NCBI GenBank assembly: GCA_024364735.1
Contig: JAGFNQ010005388.1
Location: 564,876 to 628,875 of the forward strand
DNA: 64,000 bases
Source of the DNA: Boesenbergia rotunda
Lineage: Eukaryota > Streptophyta > Magnoliopsida > Zingiberales > Zingiberaceae
Direction of reading: 5' to 3'
The position numbers were made by a program, and so were the translations under genes. Positions 62,927 to 64,000 of this stretch are shown piece after piece. Numbering within the stretch: position 1 is the first letter of the stretch; the number at the start of each line of letters is the position of its first letter. The notes below the pieces were generated by a model. That model saw only the letters and a program-made list of their open reading frames with translations. It was not told the origin of the DNA and did no database searches.

Positions 62927-64000
62927 TGTTGGTGTAATCATTCTCGGATCAAGGTTGACCAGTGTGACTAAGCTCGGGTTGGTCCAGCTTGAATTTTGAT
63001 ATTTAACAATTTGTGAAAGAGAATTCAAGTAGGTCCAGGGAGGACCAATACTTGACTAGTAAGTCCTAGCTGAGGTAGGTGGTTGAAGACTTAGTTCGGA
63101 ACTAAGCAACAGAGGTCATGGCAGGATTAGGCAGTGAAGTCCTAGTTGGGAACTAAGCAATAGAAGCTCTATGGGGCTAGGAAGTGAAAGACCTAGTTGA
63201 GAACTAGGCAAATGGAAAGTCCAAGCGGATCCAAGTGGGGCTAGGTGGTGGAAAAATCCAAGTGGATCAAAGGTTGACTGACACTTTATGATCGGAAGCC
63301 CAATGGAATGTTAAGCAAGGGAAAGTCAACATGGGTTAAAGGTTGACCGAACACTTAGTGCACAAGTCCTGGTAGGTCAAGGTTGATAGATGCTAGACAA
63401 TGAGAAGTCGTAATAGGTCACGAATGACTGGATGCTGGGCAATTAAAGTCCTGGTAGGTTAACCTTAATCGGATACGAGCAAGATGTGATTTCAGTTCGG
63501 GAAAGTCTGAAATTAGGGTTAGCAATCGCCAATCGATTGGAAAACCCTAGACCCAAACCTTTGAGTTTTAGTGCTCCAATCAATTTAGCATAATCGATTG
63601 AGCAATGCCAATTAATTGGTGGCCATCACCAATCGATTTGTAGCTCAATTCGTGAAAACAGAAATAGTTGGAATCGATTATGTCAATCGGTTCCATCATT
63701 CCTAATTGATTAGCTAAGTTTTTTTGAAACACAATAAGCTTCTGAATCAATTAGTTTAATCGATTCAAGGTGTCAATCAATTAAGGCAATCGATTGACTG
63801 GTTTTTCGTGTGAGCATAGAAGGCAATGGAATAGATTGGAGAAATTGATTCAAGCCTCATCAACTGATTGGGGTAATCGATTAGAGGCTCTTCGCGAGAG
63901 AATAAAAATCTTTGAAATCGATTGGGTTAATTGATTAAAAGTTGGTAATCGATTGATATGACTCACCAATCAATTAGATGGGCAAGAGACATTATGTAGT
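62927..64000 (+). repeat. LTR of copia element G (second copy), cut by window end
   Basis: TGTTGGTGTAATCATTCTCGG follows a degraded purine tract, so this is a 3' LTR. It matches 14238 onward: the GGTTGACCAGTNTGACTAAGC start, the tandem CCTAGTTG-type units (63060-63240) and the ATCGATTGG palindromes (63525-63990). Confidence 0.8.

Overview
This window is plant nuclear DNA made almost entirely of transposable elements stacked inside one another. I find no intact ordinary host gene, tRNA, rRNA or CRISPR array. The content fits a large, repeat-rich angiosperm genome: Athila-like and Tekay-like Ty3/gypsy elements, several Sirevirus-type and Angela-like Ty1/copia elements, CACTA transposons, a PIF/Harbinger-like element, a hAT-like MITE and a TRIM. 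The abundance of Sirevirus-type elements suggests a monocot, but the species cannot be read from the sequence.

Layout. 1-9474: 3' part of an Athila-like element with gag and protease, no reverse transcriptase, and a 2.3 kb LTR. 9491-13697: 3' half of a Tekay-like chromovirus (RNase H, integrase, chromodomain, LTR). 14.2-18.5 kb: a badly decayed copia element (called G) whose LTR family reappears at 62927-64000. 18481: a lone TRIM LTR. 19682-55070: Sirevirus-type copia element A, bounded by a perfect TTAGG duplication. Element B (20760-43868, duplication AACTT) sits inside the 5' LTR of A. Inside B lie two Angela-like solo LTRs (C1, C2) and CACTA element E (25159-35991, duplication TAA). Inside E lies a second CACTA, F (29176-35026, duplication GAA). 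A also carries a truncated third Angela-like LTR (C3) and a 2.8 kb PIF/Harbinger-like element P (46898-49716). 55633-61630: minus-strand copia element H (duplication CTCAG) with a plus-strand Sirevirus-type fragment D inside. 61716-62473: a complete TRIM.

The most interesting part is F. It has CACTA ends but no recognisable transposase. It carries, in one orientation, intron-containing pieces of three unrelated host genes: a tryptophan aminotransferase-related gene (auxin synthesis), a GCN1/ILITYHIA-like gene (translation control) and an auxilin-like J-domain gene. It therefore looks like a Pack-CACTA gene-capture element nested in another CACTA. P similarly carries two exons of a VAMP72-type R-SNARE on the minus strand. 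A second theme is that several copia LTR families carry arrays of short CG-centred palindromes of different sequence but the same layout, and in A, B and D a copy also lies in the internal region upstream of the polypurine tract.

Boundaries given for elements with target-site duplications are read to the base. Those for G, the Athila-like LTR end, D's left end and the sequence hosting A are approximate. All family assignments come from motif recognition by eye, without a database search.
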